A stretch of 12,149 nucleotides of DNA, from NCBI GenBank assembly GCA_023417985.1, contig JAEZDV010000384.1, positions 1-12,149 on the forward strand, written 5' to 3'. The position numbers and the translations under genes are program-made. Each line of letters begins with the position of its first letter. Positions within the stretch are counted from its first letter, which is position 1. The DNA is from Actinomycetes bacterium. GTDB lineage: Bacteria; Actinomycetota; Actinomycetes; Mycobacteriales; Mycobacteriaceae. The notes under the pieces are model-generated. The model did no database searches. It was not told the origin of the DNA and was given only the letters and a program-made list of their open reading frames with translations. Below, in pieces: positions 1 to 7,073 of this stretch.

Positions 1-198
1 GGTTCGCACCGCCGGTTCGGTCAGCGCCCACGCCGAGGACTGGGAACGGGCGCGTTCGTACTTCGGCGGTGCCTGTGAGCGCAACGCCTTGGCTACGGTG
101 TTGCGCGAGAGCCCCAACTTGCGGGCGATCGCGGTCTGCGTCATTGCTTCCGAGTTGTGCAGCTGACGGATCAACGCCCAGTCCTCCACAGTGATCAC
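1..198 (-). CDS. istA: IS21-family transposase IstA, N-terminal fragment
   Basis: The first 66 codons of an IstA-type DDE transposase are visible. The opening ITVEDWALIRQLHNSE is the family signature. It is followed by a helix-turn-helix (TQTAIARKLGLSRNTVAKAL, about residues 20-40) that binds the terminal repeats. The catalytic DDE core lies beyond the window. GTG at 198 fits the family start, but GAGGA touches it directly. GTG at 189 has GAGGA nine bases upstream and would be better placed for translation. In complete elements istB, encoding the ATPase partner, follows. Nothing suggests the visible part is broken. Confidence 0.85.
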   Translation of the reverse strand, partial: MITVEDWALIRQLHNSEAMTQTAIARKLGLSRNTVAKALRSQAPPKYERARSQSSAWALTEPAVRT

Positions 199-216
199 TC
201 CTCAATCGTCGAGTGG

Positions 217-262
217 AGTGCTCACTTTTCGACCGGAATACCTGCTCAAGCTTCAACCGGAG
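217..262 (-). repeat. IS21 terminal repeats, two copies
   Basis: On the minus strand, 262-241 reads CTCCGGTTGAAGCTTGAGCA (plus GG) and 238-217 reads TTCCGGTCGAAAAGTGAGCA (plus CT). They share most bases, including TCCGGT and TGAGCA, and are offset by exactly 24 bases. IS21-family elements carry such repeated transposase-binding sites at each end. Confidence 0.7.
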
Positions 263-270
263 CCGACACA

Positions 271-1267
271 GGGTGCCGGTGCCGGTGTAGTCGCCGCGGT
301 GGAACAGCATGATGTGTATCGGGGAGCTGCCGGTGCCGCCTGCGGTTTCGGCGAGGGCGTAGCTCAGATCGGCGCAGGGATCGAAGTTGGTCCGACCGCC
401 GAAGGTCCAGGTCGCTCCTCGCGCCGGATTGGCGGGGAGCTGGTCGACTGCGGCGGAGATGGCGGAGTCGGGGGTGGCGGTTCCGCACTGCTCGACAGCT
501 TCGGGGGCCGGTTCGACAGTGTTGTCACCGCACAGCCACGGAAACCGGTCCAAGGTCGCGGCATCGGGTGTGTCGGCGGTGTAGGAGGCGACGTCGAAGA
601 ACGGGGAGCCCTCCCCTGCTTGTGCTGTCGGTTCGTAGCTGTAGGAGTGGACCGTGGTGCGCGGCGTGGCCGGTGCACTGTTCCCGTAGCTGGATTCGAC
701 GACCCACACCTCGATGGGGTTGGCGGCCTCGCCGGTGCAGCGGACAGCGGAACGGTAGCCCTCACCGGTGTTGAGCTGCCAGTGCACCGGGGAGCCGGAG
801 TAGAGGATGGCGGGGGTGGAGATGCTGGCCAGGTCGTCGTTCTGCCAGGTGTACACCTGGTATTTGCCGGTGCCGGCGAGGAGCTGGTCGGCGATGACGA
901 TCTCGTCGCCGGGCGTGCCGTTGATGTCGAAGGCGCCGACGAACCCGCCGGTGCGCTGCCACTGCTCATCGGCGAGCAGCTCGGGGGCGGCGGCGGTGGT
1001 GGTGTGCGCCCCTGCTGCGGTGACCACGTCGATCCGGTCCCCGGCAAGGGTGATCGCGTCAAGGGCTCCGTCGCCATCGACATCGGCCTGCGCGAGGTGT
1101 ATGCACTCGCTCGCCCCAGCGCAGGCGTCCGGCACGGCCGGTGTCTGCGACGTGGTGGGGGGAGGTTCTGGTGTGGCGACACGGTCAGTGGTGTCGATGC
1201 TGCAAGCCGTCAGTGTGGACAGGGCTGCGGCCAGGGCTGCAATACGAATTCGGGTGCGGTGATGCAT
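271..1267 (-). pseudogene. LppP/LprE-family lipoprotein, 3' end cut off by IS21
   Basis: The gene starts at ATG 1267 and encodes a signal peptide with a canonical lipobox (STLTAC, cysteine at about residue 22), so the product is an exported, lipid-anchored cell-envelope protein. After a Pro/Thr-rich linker comes a region with ADVDGDGALDAI and FDINGTPGDEIVIA, which resemble calcium-binding or FG-GAP-like loops. The end carries the LppP/LprE signature: TNFDPCADLSYA, then GTGSSPIHIMLFHRGDY. At TGTGT the sequence becomes IS21 DNA, so the last part of the conserved domain is missing. The frame stays open through the IS to the window edge, so a fusion tail would be translated. The only purine-rich RBS candidate (GAGGAG) is 13 bases upstream of ATG, rather far. 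No specific biochemical role is known to me for this family. Confidence 0.8.
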
Positions 1268-1463
1268 GAGCGTGTTCGTTCTCCTCGCGAGCGTGTCGGA
1301 CAGCCGCGTAAGAGAGCAGTAGGCCCGCTCGCGTGCGGCGCCTTGTGTATAGCGCGCCCGGTTCGGTGGCCGCGCGACCGGAGGGGTTCGGGCTGCTCGC
1401 CGGGTGTGTCCGGATCGTGGGGTCCGACCGGGCCCGCCGGCGTCGTGGTGGGCCTCGGTCCGG

Positions 1464-2033
1464 TTACTCCGAGAGGCCGATGCCCAGTTGGTCCGCTGCA
1501 CCGCGAGCGCCTGCGAGCAGCACGACGGTAACTTCGGCGGGGCCGAACGTGTTGCGAAATGCGGTGTCGAGCAATGTGCCCAGGCGGTGGGTGGGGGCGT
1601 CGGTGAAGGTGGCGGCCAGGACGATGCCGGCGAGTGAGCCGTTCTTCGCCATGTAGGCCAGTGCAGCGACGACGGCGAGGGCTTCGGCCCGTCCGGTCAC
1701 CCGGGTCCGGCGCGCAACGTCGGAGAACACATCGATCGCGGCGCTGCCACGCTCGTCGCTGCCGAGCATCAACACCACATCGCGCAGTCTCGGATTGAGT
1801 AGCGCCCCCGGCGATGGCGCACACCTCGTCGTCGGTCACCATGTGACCGGCGGTGTGCTCATGGCATCGGACACCGCCATGATCGCGGGAACTGCATCGC
1901 GGTCGTCGGGGCGTGGGCCTGCTGTCACGCCGGTGCCGGTGGGTTCGAGGGTTCGTTCCAGGTCGAGGCGAGAGTCGGCGATGCGGCGACCTTCGACTGC
2001 TCCTGCCAGCGCCGCATCGTGAAACGATACCGG
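1464..2033 (-). pseudogene. DUF4192 protein remnant, frameshifted and truncated
   Basis: Three blocks on the minus strand together resemble the C-terminal half of a DUF4192 protein, an actinobacterial family of unknown function. The first (about 2027-1880) reads SFHDAALAGAVEGRRIADSR and following. The second, in another frame (about 1865-1812), reads HMVTDDEVCAIAG. The third (about 1800-1464) reads ALLNPRLRDVVLMLGSDE and ends in AALAYMAKNGSLAGIVLAAT through GAADQLGIGLSE. Blocks one and three share a frame, so the middle block implies two compensating indels. One is at or near a run of five C at 1805-1809. The first-block frame hits a stop at 1836-1838 and is preceded by another stop just before residue S at 2027. 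The N-terminal part is not recognisable. Only the last 104 codons (from 1778) could be made as an intact peptide, and this is unlikely to be functional. Confidence 0.65.
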
Positions 2034-2241
2034 CCCTCACCTTCGGCGTTGTGGGCGGATACCGAAATCGTGTCCAGAGCGGCCTGGCGACCTCTGAACG
2101 CCTACGCCCGAATACCAAAATCGACAGCGCCACTGTGTCAATCCCGCTTGATGCCTTGACATTCCACACCTTGAAAGGCTCGCACGCCGCTCAGCAGGTG
2201 AAGGAGACTGCCCAGGGCAGTGATCGGGTACCCGCAATTGA
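2034..2241. other. Unassigned stretch between two remnants
   Basis: No gene is recognised here. The plus strand has an open frame that runs in from the left and reads a protein-like stretch (KIDSATVSIPLDALTFHT, then GSHAAQQVKETAQGS, about 2119-2235). Its codons use A/T in third position more than neighbouring genes do, and no start or RBS is apparent. It could be debris of the upstream part of the restriction-endonuclease-like gene that follows, or of another element. No family signature supports either reading. Confidence 0.3.
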
Positions 2242-2816
2242 CTACCAATTCGCGCGGGCTGTGCAGTTGACGAGGCAAATTTCCGAGACTTCAGCCTGGT
2301 CAAGCCCCCTTCTAGCGACTCATCGGACTCGCCTTGCCCCGACAACCTGTATGGCGCACGCGGCGCCGAGACCACCAAGCGTCTGTTGTTCTTCTCCGCG
2401 TCCGACTATTCCCAGCACGCCCTGGAATACGCCGAGCAGACCGGGATCGCACTGTTCGTATACGACCCCGATGGAAAAGTGACGGCACGGAATCGGCACG
2501 CCAGTTCACTCGGAGGGCAGCACACACCCGTGGGCAACGAACCTCGATCCTGGGCGAGTTCCGCGATGTCAGCCGCTCGTTGGGTGTCGCGTCGAACAAG
2601 AAGGGCGCGTGGTCGGTCACGGTCTGGCCGTTCCTGAGAACCCACTGGCGCATCATCGGTGCCGTGTTCTGCTCACTGTCGTTCTTCGCTGGAATCTCCA
2701 TGATCGTCGCCCCCGAGGTGGGTGTTGCTCGATCGGACGGCATCCCCTCACTCCTGGTAGGCCTGATCGGGGCCCCGCTCTTCTGGTGGCTGTACTTCGT
2801 GAAGCGACAGACTTGA
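2242..2816 (+). pseudogene. Mrr-like restriction endonuclease remnant with membrane tail, frameshifted
   Basis: From 2242 the frame has no start codon of note but reads DNLYGARGAETTKRLLFFSA, then YSQHALEYAEQTGIALFVYD and PDGKVTARN. This matches the last part of Mrr-type (PF04471) restriction endonuclease domains, in which the sheet after the catalytic core ends in an LFFS...ALF..Y pattern. The catalytic D...QxK part expected upstream is not visible, and an in-frame stop lies at 2239-2241. The endonuclease frame then drifts into low-complexity Arg/Ser and stops at 2635-2637. A second frame, from about 2540 to 2816, reads FRDVSRSLGVAS and two likely membrane helices (about WRIIGAVFCSLSFFAGISM and LLVGLIGAPLFWWLYFV) before stopping. 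The simplest reading is one gene with a frameshift around 2500-2560 and a lost 5' half. A separate overlapping membrane-protein gene is possible but lacks a good start. Confidence 0.55.
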
Positions 2817-3037
2817 CCGGCGGACACGGTCGGTGCGGGCAAAGAGAAGCGAGGCCCACATTGATTCCGATCCCCGCGCCGCGGACTGTCTGCCTACCGG
2901 ACGACATGGGGACTTTCGAAGGCAATACTTGATCGGCCCCTCGTTGGATGGACAGGTTCGCGTGCCAGACGGCCTGGAGGGAGAGTGCTCTCGGCCCCAA
3001 CACTGCAACGGAGTGCCGGGGCCGATTCGAGGCTGTG
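2817..3037. other. Intergenic, no gene seen
   Basis: This stretch lies between the ends of two converging reading frames. I see no convincing gene, tRNA fold, or hairpin followed by a T-run. Short open frames here lack RBSs and recognisable motifs. Confidence 0.5.
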
Positions 3038-3496
3038 TCAACTGCTGTAGACCACGTGGCCTCCCACATCGATCCGGACGTCGCTGTCGCTGACCGACCA
3101 CAGGGTGAACTGTGGCCCGTCCAGACCAATTTCGACGCTTTCCACCTTGCCTTCCACGCCCAGCTCGGCGAGTGCGGCCAGTGCATTCTCGATCAACTGG
3201 GTGTCGCTGTCGACACCGCTCCCGTCGAAGACGATGTGCAGTTCGGAGCCTCCGTGTTCACGTGGGTGCCATAACGAACCCCATGACACGTTCTGGCGGA
3301 ACAGTCCGGCCAACAAGGCGGCGAGTCGCGTATCCAGATCGGATGTTGCTGCGACGACGGTCCCGCCAGAGATACCGAGCGATGCTAGCCTCACGAGAAC
3401 ATCCCCGATTGTGCGGTCCAAACCACGATCGTCGTCCGACCGATCGGTAACGATGAATGATCCGTTCACCCACAGCTTTCCGGTTTCCGCCATCAT
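3038..3496 (-). CDS. Hypothetical protein, 152 aa
   Basis: I do not recognise this family. The start is well supported: AAGGAGG lies seven bases upstream of ATG 3496, which is followed by a second ATG. The product is acidic and soluble, with no signal peptide or membrane segment. It looks like an alternating alpha/beta domain. There is a strand-like stretch (KLWVNGSFIVTDR, residues 7-19), a hydrophobic helix-strand region (VLVRLASLGISGGTVVAAT, 33-51), then LHIVFDGSG (86-94). A helix follows (LIENALAALAELGV, 101-114), and the protein ends in several likely strands (VESVEIGLDGPQFTLWSV, 118-135, and VRIDVGGHVVY). It is the only intact gene in the accessory part, flanked by remnants on one side and gene-poor DNA on the other. 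It reads as monocistronic. No function is assigned. Confidence 0.7.
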   Translation of the reverse strand: MMAETGKLWVNGSFIVTDRSDDDRGLDRTIGDVLVRLASLGISGGTVVAATSDLDTRLAALLAGLFRQNVSWGSLWHPREHGGSELHIVFDGSGVDSDTQLIENALAALAELGVEGKVESVEIGLDGPQFTLWSVSDSDVRIDVGGHVVYSS

Positions 3497-3590
3497 CCGA
3501 GTTCCTCCTTGTTGTGCACGTTGATTCATTCAGCGTTGCGTACACGAACTTTCGTTGCGGCACAACAGAATTTGCCGAGTACCTGCGGCC

Positions 3591-3608
3591 TACATCTACA
3601 TCTACATC
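3591..3608. repeat. Hexanucleotide repeat TACATC x3
   Basis: Three perfect tandem copies of TACATC occur in non-coding sequence, 20 bases before the hairpin at 3628. This is AT-richer than the surroundings. It is too short to call a true microsatellite array. Confidence 0.6.
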
Positions 3609-3627
3609 TGGACAGGACGCAGCGTGG

Positions 3628-3656
3628 ACTGGCCGGCAGATGAACTGCCGGCCAGT
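3628..3656. terminator. Perfect 12-bp hairpin, possible terminator
   Basis: ACTGGCCGGCAG (3628-3639) and its exact reverse complement (3645-3656) are separated by a 5-base loop, ATGAA. No T-run follows on either strand, as is common for actinobacterial terminators. An octamer, TGTCAGGC, is repeated directly beside it at 3656-3663 and 3666-3673. It lies just past the end of the weak minus-strand ORF at 3668-3979 and upstream of the 3038-3496 gene, so it could insulate that gene. An alternative is a protein-binding palindrome or recombination site. Confidence 0.5.
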
Positions 3657-3667
3657 GTCAGGCACTG

Positions 3668-3979
3668 TCAGGCCGCGGCATTCATGAGCCCAGGGCCGAC
3701 CCGAAACACTGTGCGCTGCAGCCGGAATCGCCAGCCGTCACGAACCGACTGCATCAGCATCTCGCAGCATTCGGGTACCCCGCCCGCCAACGGTGGTGAC
3801 GGTACGAGACGGTTCGTCGCCGACGGCGCGGTCGAGAGCTGCGGCGCGGGCGGAGCCTGTGGGTTGGATGTAAAACCCACCCCGGTTTTTCTCGCGGGTG
3901 GTGGTGCCGCGGAGGTCGGACAGTCCTCGACGGTAGTAAGGTGAGTTCTGGCAGGGGTGACGTTTCCAAAGTGGCGCAC
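3668..3979 (-). CDS. Doubtful ORF, Pro-rich, 103 aa
   Basis: This is the least unlikely coding reading of the 550-base gap at 3497-4046. It starts at GTG 3979 with no RBS. It has a Pro/Ala-rich middle (residues about 25-70) and a basic, better-structured end (ECCEMLMQSVRDGWRFRLQR, about 71-90, then TVFRVGPGLMNAAA). The hairpin at 3628-3656 follows its stop by 11 bases, which is mildly in its favour. No family is recognised, and two other minus-strand frames are open over the same bases. It may be non-coding or a gene remnant. The rest of the gap shows nothing besides the repeats and the hairpin. Confidence 0.2.
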   Translation of the reverse strand: MRHFGNVTPARTHLTTVEDCPTSAAPPPARKTGVGFTSNPQAPPAPQLSTAPSATNRLVPSPPLAGGVPECCEMLMQSVRDGWRFRLQRTVFRVGPGLMNAAA

Positions 3980-4046
3980 ACGCCGTCCAACAGGCCCACG
4001 CGCCCGACACGAGCATCGCCACGGAACGGCGAGAAAGCTGACGAGC

Positions 4047-4790
4047 TCAGATCCGGGACACCGCAGGTCCGAAGACCCAGGCTGCCGCCTCGCCCACGGT
4101 CGCCACGGTACGGACGCCGGGCGGCCCCGCGGGCCGGCTCACCATGATGACTCGCACGCCGAGTTCAGCAGCTGCGTCGAGCTTCGCTCTTGTGAGATCA
4201 CCCCCGGAATCCTTGGTGACCAGCGTATCCACTTCGTATTTCCGCATCAGCGCGCATTCACCGTCGAAGGTGTACGGGCCGCGGGCCTGCACCAATGTCC
4301 AGCCGAGAGGGAAGTCGCCGTCGAAGGGGTCGACGATTCGGGCCACCACCCGGTGCTTTCGGAGCGGTTCGACGAAGCGTTCGAGCGTCTGACGGCCCGT
4401 ACTCAAGAAGACACCGGATCCGTCGGCCGCTACTTGCGCTGCCTCCTCGTGGCAGGCCACCCGGATCCATCCACCGGTTTCGTCGGACCATCCTGGACGC
4501 TGCAAGCGCAACAACGGGATTCTCGCCGCACGGCAAGCATCGGCCGCGTTGGCGCTGATGCCCTTCGCGAAAGGGTGTGTCGCGTCCACGACCGCATCGA
4601 CACCCCGGGTACGCAGGTACGCTTCGAGCCCGTCGACGCCGCCGAACCCGCCGATGCGCACTGCACCGACCGGCAGGCGTGGATTGTTTACTCGCCCAGC
4701 GAGCGAGGACACTACGTCGGCTGCGTTCTCGCAGAGAACCTGTGCGAGTTCGCGCGCCTCCCCGGTGCCACCGAGGACCAGCACGGTCAT
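4047..4790 (-). CDS. cobK: Precorrin-6A reductase (CobK/CbiJ family)
   Basis: CobK reduces precorrin-6A (a macrocycle double bond) with NADPH in aerobic cobalamin synthesis. The 247-aa product is of normal family length and cytosolic. The N-terminal nucleotide-binding motif is LVLGGTGEAR (residues 4-13). Other family landmarks are VVDATHPFA (67-75), FLSTGRQ (128-134), ARGPY (169-173) and LVTKDSGG (190-197), with a C-terminal VRTVATVGEAAAW. The start is ATG 4790, which overlaps the cobQ stop in the arrangement ATGA; translation is therefore probably coupled to cobQ. It is the last gene of the cbtB-cbtA-cobQ-cobK series and shares its riboswitch control. No strong terminator is seen after it. 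An upstream in-frame ATG at 5015 would lie deep inside cobQ and is rejected. Confidence 0.93.
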   Translation of the reverse strand: MTVLVLGGTGEARELAQVLCENAADVVSSLAGRVNNPRLPVGAVRIGGFGGVDGLEAYLRTRGVDAVVDATHPFAKGISANAADACRAARIPLLRLQRPGWSDETGGWIRVACHEEAAQVAADGSGVFLSTGRQTLERFVEPLRKHRVVARIVDPFDGDFPLGWTLVQARGPYTFDGECALMRKYEVDTLVTKDSGGDLTRAKLDAAAELGVRVIMVSRPAGPPGVRTVATVGEAAAWVFGPAVSRI

Positions 4791-6280
4791 GCCAGTGCTC
4801 CCGTCAGGGTCGGCAGCGTGGGGTGGTCCCCCATCAGCGAGAGCAGCAGGTCGACCCCGATGTGCTCGTCGATCATGTCGGCGAGCAGATCGAGTCGCGC
4901 CTCGCGTTGTGCAGCGAAATCCACCGTACCGGTGTGCACCTCGCGGCCGACCGCGACGGCTACCTCGCGTAACCACGCCGTACGCAGTGCGTCGCCCTCC
5001 AGGGTGCCGTGCCACATGGTGCCGAACACGTTACCTCGCCGGGCACCACCGAGGAATTCGTCGTCGTCACCGGAAGAGATACGTCCGTGATGGATCTCGT
5101 AGCCCGTCGCATCGGCTCCGAGTGCCGAGGCGACCGGTAACCGCAGCACTTTTCTGCGGCCGAATTCAGTTGCCACATCGAGTAATCCGAGACCATGATC
5201 TCGCGCACCCGGAGTTCCTTCGACACCGTGCGGGTCGACGATCTCGCACCCCAGCATCTGGAATCCGCCGCAGATGCCGAGGACCACTCCACCGCGACGC
5301 ACGTGGTCGACGATGGCCGCGTCGAGGCCGCGGGAACGCAGCCACGTCAGGTCGGCGAGTGTCGCGCGGGTGCCGGGCACGATCACGACGTCCGCGCCCG
5401 CGAAAGCCCGAGGATCGTCGACGAACCGCACGCGCACATCCGGTTCGAGACACAATGCGTCGATATCCGTGAAATTGCTGACGCGCGGCAACATCACGAC
5501 GGCGATCGTGAGCGCGCCCTCGCCGTCGTGTCTCGGACCGGACGTCAACGCGAGGGAGTCTTCGGAGTCCAGCCACAGGTCGCGCTGCCAGGGCAGTACC
5601 CCGAGCACCGGGCGTCCCGTCAGTGCCCGCAACGAATCCAGGCCGGGTTTCAGCAGAGTGACGTCGCCGCGAAACTTGTTGATCACGAAACCGCGCACCA
5701 GCTGCTGATCGGCGGCGTCGAGGAGCGCCAGCGTGCCGTACATCGACGCGAAGACCCCGCCTCGATCGATGTCGCCGACGAGAATCGTGGGAAGCGAACC
5801 GTGTTGCGCGAGTCCCATGTTGACATAATCGTGCGCACGGAGGTTGATCTCGGCGGCGCTTCCCGCGCCCTCGCACACCACCACGTCGAACCGGTTACGG
5901 AGATCGTCCAACGCCGCGAACGCCGCTTCGGCGAGATGTTTACGACCACCCGCGAATTCGCCGGCTTCGAGAGTCCCCGCCGGTTGTCCCAGCACCACCA
6001 CGTGGCTGCGACGGTCGCTGCCGGGTTTGAGGAGTACCGGATTCATGGCCGGTTCCGGCGTCGCGCGGGCTGCGACCGCCTGAATCCATTGCGCGCGCCC
6101 GATTTCGGCACCCTCTCCGGTTTCGGGGTCGATCGTGACCATGGAGTTGTTGGACATGTTCTGCGCCTTGTACGGCGCGACCGTCAGGCCGCGACGGGAC
6201 AGGGCACGACAGATTCCGGCGGTGACCACGGACTTTCCCGCATCCGATGTCGTTCCGGCGACAAGCAGACCGTGCGCCAT
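4787..6280 (-). CDS. cobQ: Cobyric acid synthase CobQ (glutamine-hydrolysing)
   Basis: CobQ amidates side chains b, d, e and g of adenosylcobyrinic acid a,c-diamide, using ATP and glutamine. The 497-aa length is typical. The N-terminal dethiobiotin-synthetase-like ATPase domain has a P-loop variant, GTTSDAGKS (residues 9-17), then YKAQNMSNNS (37-46), VVCEGAGSAAEIN (134-146) and ILVGDIDRGGVFAS (166-179). The C-terminal class-I glutamine amidotransferase domain has the nucleophile Cys337 in LGICGGFQMLG and the catalytic His in YEIHHGR (H397). The start is ATG 6280, five bases after the cbtA stop and without a clear RBS, suggesting translational coupling. It overlaps cobK by four bases. All expected motifs are intact. 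Confidence 0.95.
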   Translation of the reverse strand: MAHGLLVAGTTSDAGKSVVTAGICRALSRRGLTVAPYKAQNMSNNSMVTIDPETGEGAEIGRAQWIQAVAARATPEPAMNPVLLKPGSDRRSHVVVLGQPAGTLEAGEFAGGRKHLAEAAFAALDDLRNRFDVVVCEGAGSAAEINLRAHDYVNMGLAQHGSLPTILVGDIDRGGVFASMYGTLALLDAADQQLVRGFVINKFRGDVTLLKPGLDSLRALTGRPVLGVLPWQRDLWLDSEDSLALTSGPRHDGEGALTIAVVMLPRVSNFTDIDALCLEPDVRVRFVDDPRAFAGADVVIVPGTRATLADLTWLRSRGLDAAIVDHVRRGGVVLGICGGFQMLGCEIVDPHGVEGTPGARDHGLGLLDVATEFGRRKVLRLPVASALGADATGYEIHHGRISSGDDDEFLGGARRGNVFGTMWHGTLEGDALRTAWLREVAVAVGREVHTGTVDFAAQREARLDLLADMIDEHIGVDLLLSLMGDHPTLPTLTGALA

Positions 6281-6285
6281 GTTCG

Positions 6286-7059
6286 TCAGGCCACGACCCG
6301 CACGTGACGGGACGCGCGTTCGGTGAGAAACGCGAAGGCCGAGCCCAGTGTGGCCCAGAGCGCGATCTGGACGGCGAACGACGACACCCGGAAGTCCCAC
6401 AACAAGGTGGCCGGGAAGTCCTCGCCGACCTCGTCGATCGTCGGCAGCACTAGATAGCTCAGGCTCATCACTATCAGGAATGCGAGGACGGGTGCCACGA
6501 GACGCACGGTCCGGAACTCGTTGTTCGCGAGTGCTTTCGCGACGATCACGGCAACCGCGACGGCGATCAGGCCGAGGACGACGGTCGCGGCCCACAGCCA
6601 GGTTCGCTGGTCGATCGTGTCGGGATCGCCGACGGCGGGCGGATTCGCCGGGTATTTCAGAAACGGAACAGCGCCGATCGCGAGCCAGCCCAGGCCTGCA
6701 ACGGTAAGCGCGAGGACAGGGCCGGACACGTTCGTGTGACGTCGGGCGAAGTGGAGGACGGTCGCGAAGAGCACCCCGATGGCAAGGCCTGCCAGCGCGG
6801 TCGCGAGGAACAACCCGGCCTTCTGACCAGACCGGCTCACCGTCGCACCGTCGCCGTGACTGTGTCCGACTGCTTCCTCCGCGTCGTGCGAGTGCTCTAC
6901 CGAGCCGGGGGAATGCGCTTCACCGGCGGCCTCTTCGAGTGCGATGGCGGACTCGATATGCGGTTCACCGGCGACGAACGCCACCGCACCCGCGAGGACA
7001 CCCGCGATCAGTCCGGCAAGCAGTCCGCGCAACAACAACTGTACGAAGGTCCCGGACAT
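6286..7059 (-). CDS. cbtA: Cobalt transporter subunit CbtA
   Basis: CbtA is an integral membrane protein predicted to import cobalt together with CbtB, an assignment based on its family's link to B12 riboswitches. The 257-aa product has about six membrane segments (near residues 9-30, 81-104, 114-135, 152-176, 188-206 and 226-246). Family landmarks are the opening LLLRGLLAGLIAGVLA, GEPHIESAIALEE (31-43) and PFLKYPANPPAVG (132-144). The first loop (44-80) is rich in histidine and acid (HSPGSVEHSHDAEEAVGHSH), a probable metal-binding stretch facing outside. ATG 7059 is chosen because GGAG lies five bases upstream. ATG 7083 is in frame but would overlap cbtB. The gene follows cbtB by 14 bases and precedes cobQ by five. 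Confidence 0.9.
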   Translation of the reverse strand: MSGTFVQLLLRGLLAGLIAGVLAGAVAFVAGEPHIESAIALEEAAGEAHSPGSVEHSHDAEEAVGHSHGDGATVSRSGQKAGLFLATALAGLAIGVLFATVLHFARRHTNVSGPVLALTVAGLGWLAIGAVPFLKYPANPPAVGDPDTIDQRTWLWAATVVLGLIAVAVAVIVAKALANNEFRTVRLVAPVLAFLIVMSLSYLVLPTIDEVGEDFPATLLWDFRVSSFAVQIALWATLGSAFAFLTERASRHVRVVA

Positions 7060-7073
7060 CGGCGCTCCGGGTT

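Larger units (their letters stand above)
1..270 (-). mobile_element. IS21-family insertion sequence, left end (partial)
   Basis: The element enters from the window's left edge and seems to end near 268-270, where the minus strand reads TGTGTCGG; IS21-family ends usually begin with TG or TGT. Inside the end are two similar 22-base repeats 24 bases apart, the multiple terminal repeats typical of this family, followed by the start of an IstA-like transposase. The flanking lipoprotein frame changes to IS sequence at this point. The exact boundary could be 268 or 270. The other end, the istB gene and the target duplication are outside the window. Confidence 0.8.

Noticed and set aside
191..1531. 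446-codon open frame on the plus strand
   Set aside because: Gly/Val/Arg-rich shadow of the minus-strand lipoprotein gene, with no RBS or family motif; the opposite strand has a lipobox and the LppP/LprE signature.
1210..2169. 319-codon open frame on the minus strand
   Set aside because: Arg/Pro-rich composition typical of an off-frame reading. It includes only a short stretch of the DUF4192 remnant (VTDDEVCAIAGG).
3555..3944. 129-codon plus-strand frame starting across the TACATC repeat
   Set aside because: No RBS, a YIYIYIW stretch from the repeat, and then low-complexity sequence; no family resemblance.
3957..5090. 377-codon plus-strand frame
   Set aside because: Antisense to cobK and the end of cobQ, which carry full catalytic motifs.
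5195..6307. 370-codon plus-strand frame
   Set aside because: Antisense shadow of cobQ.
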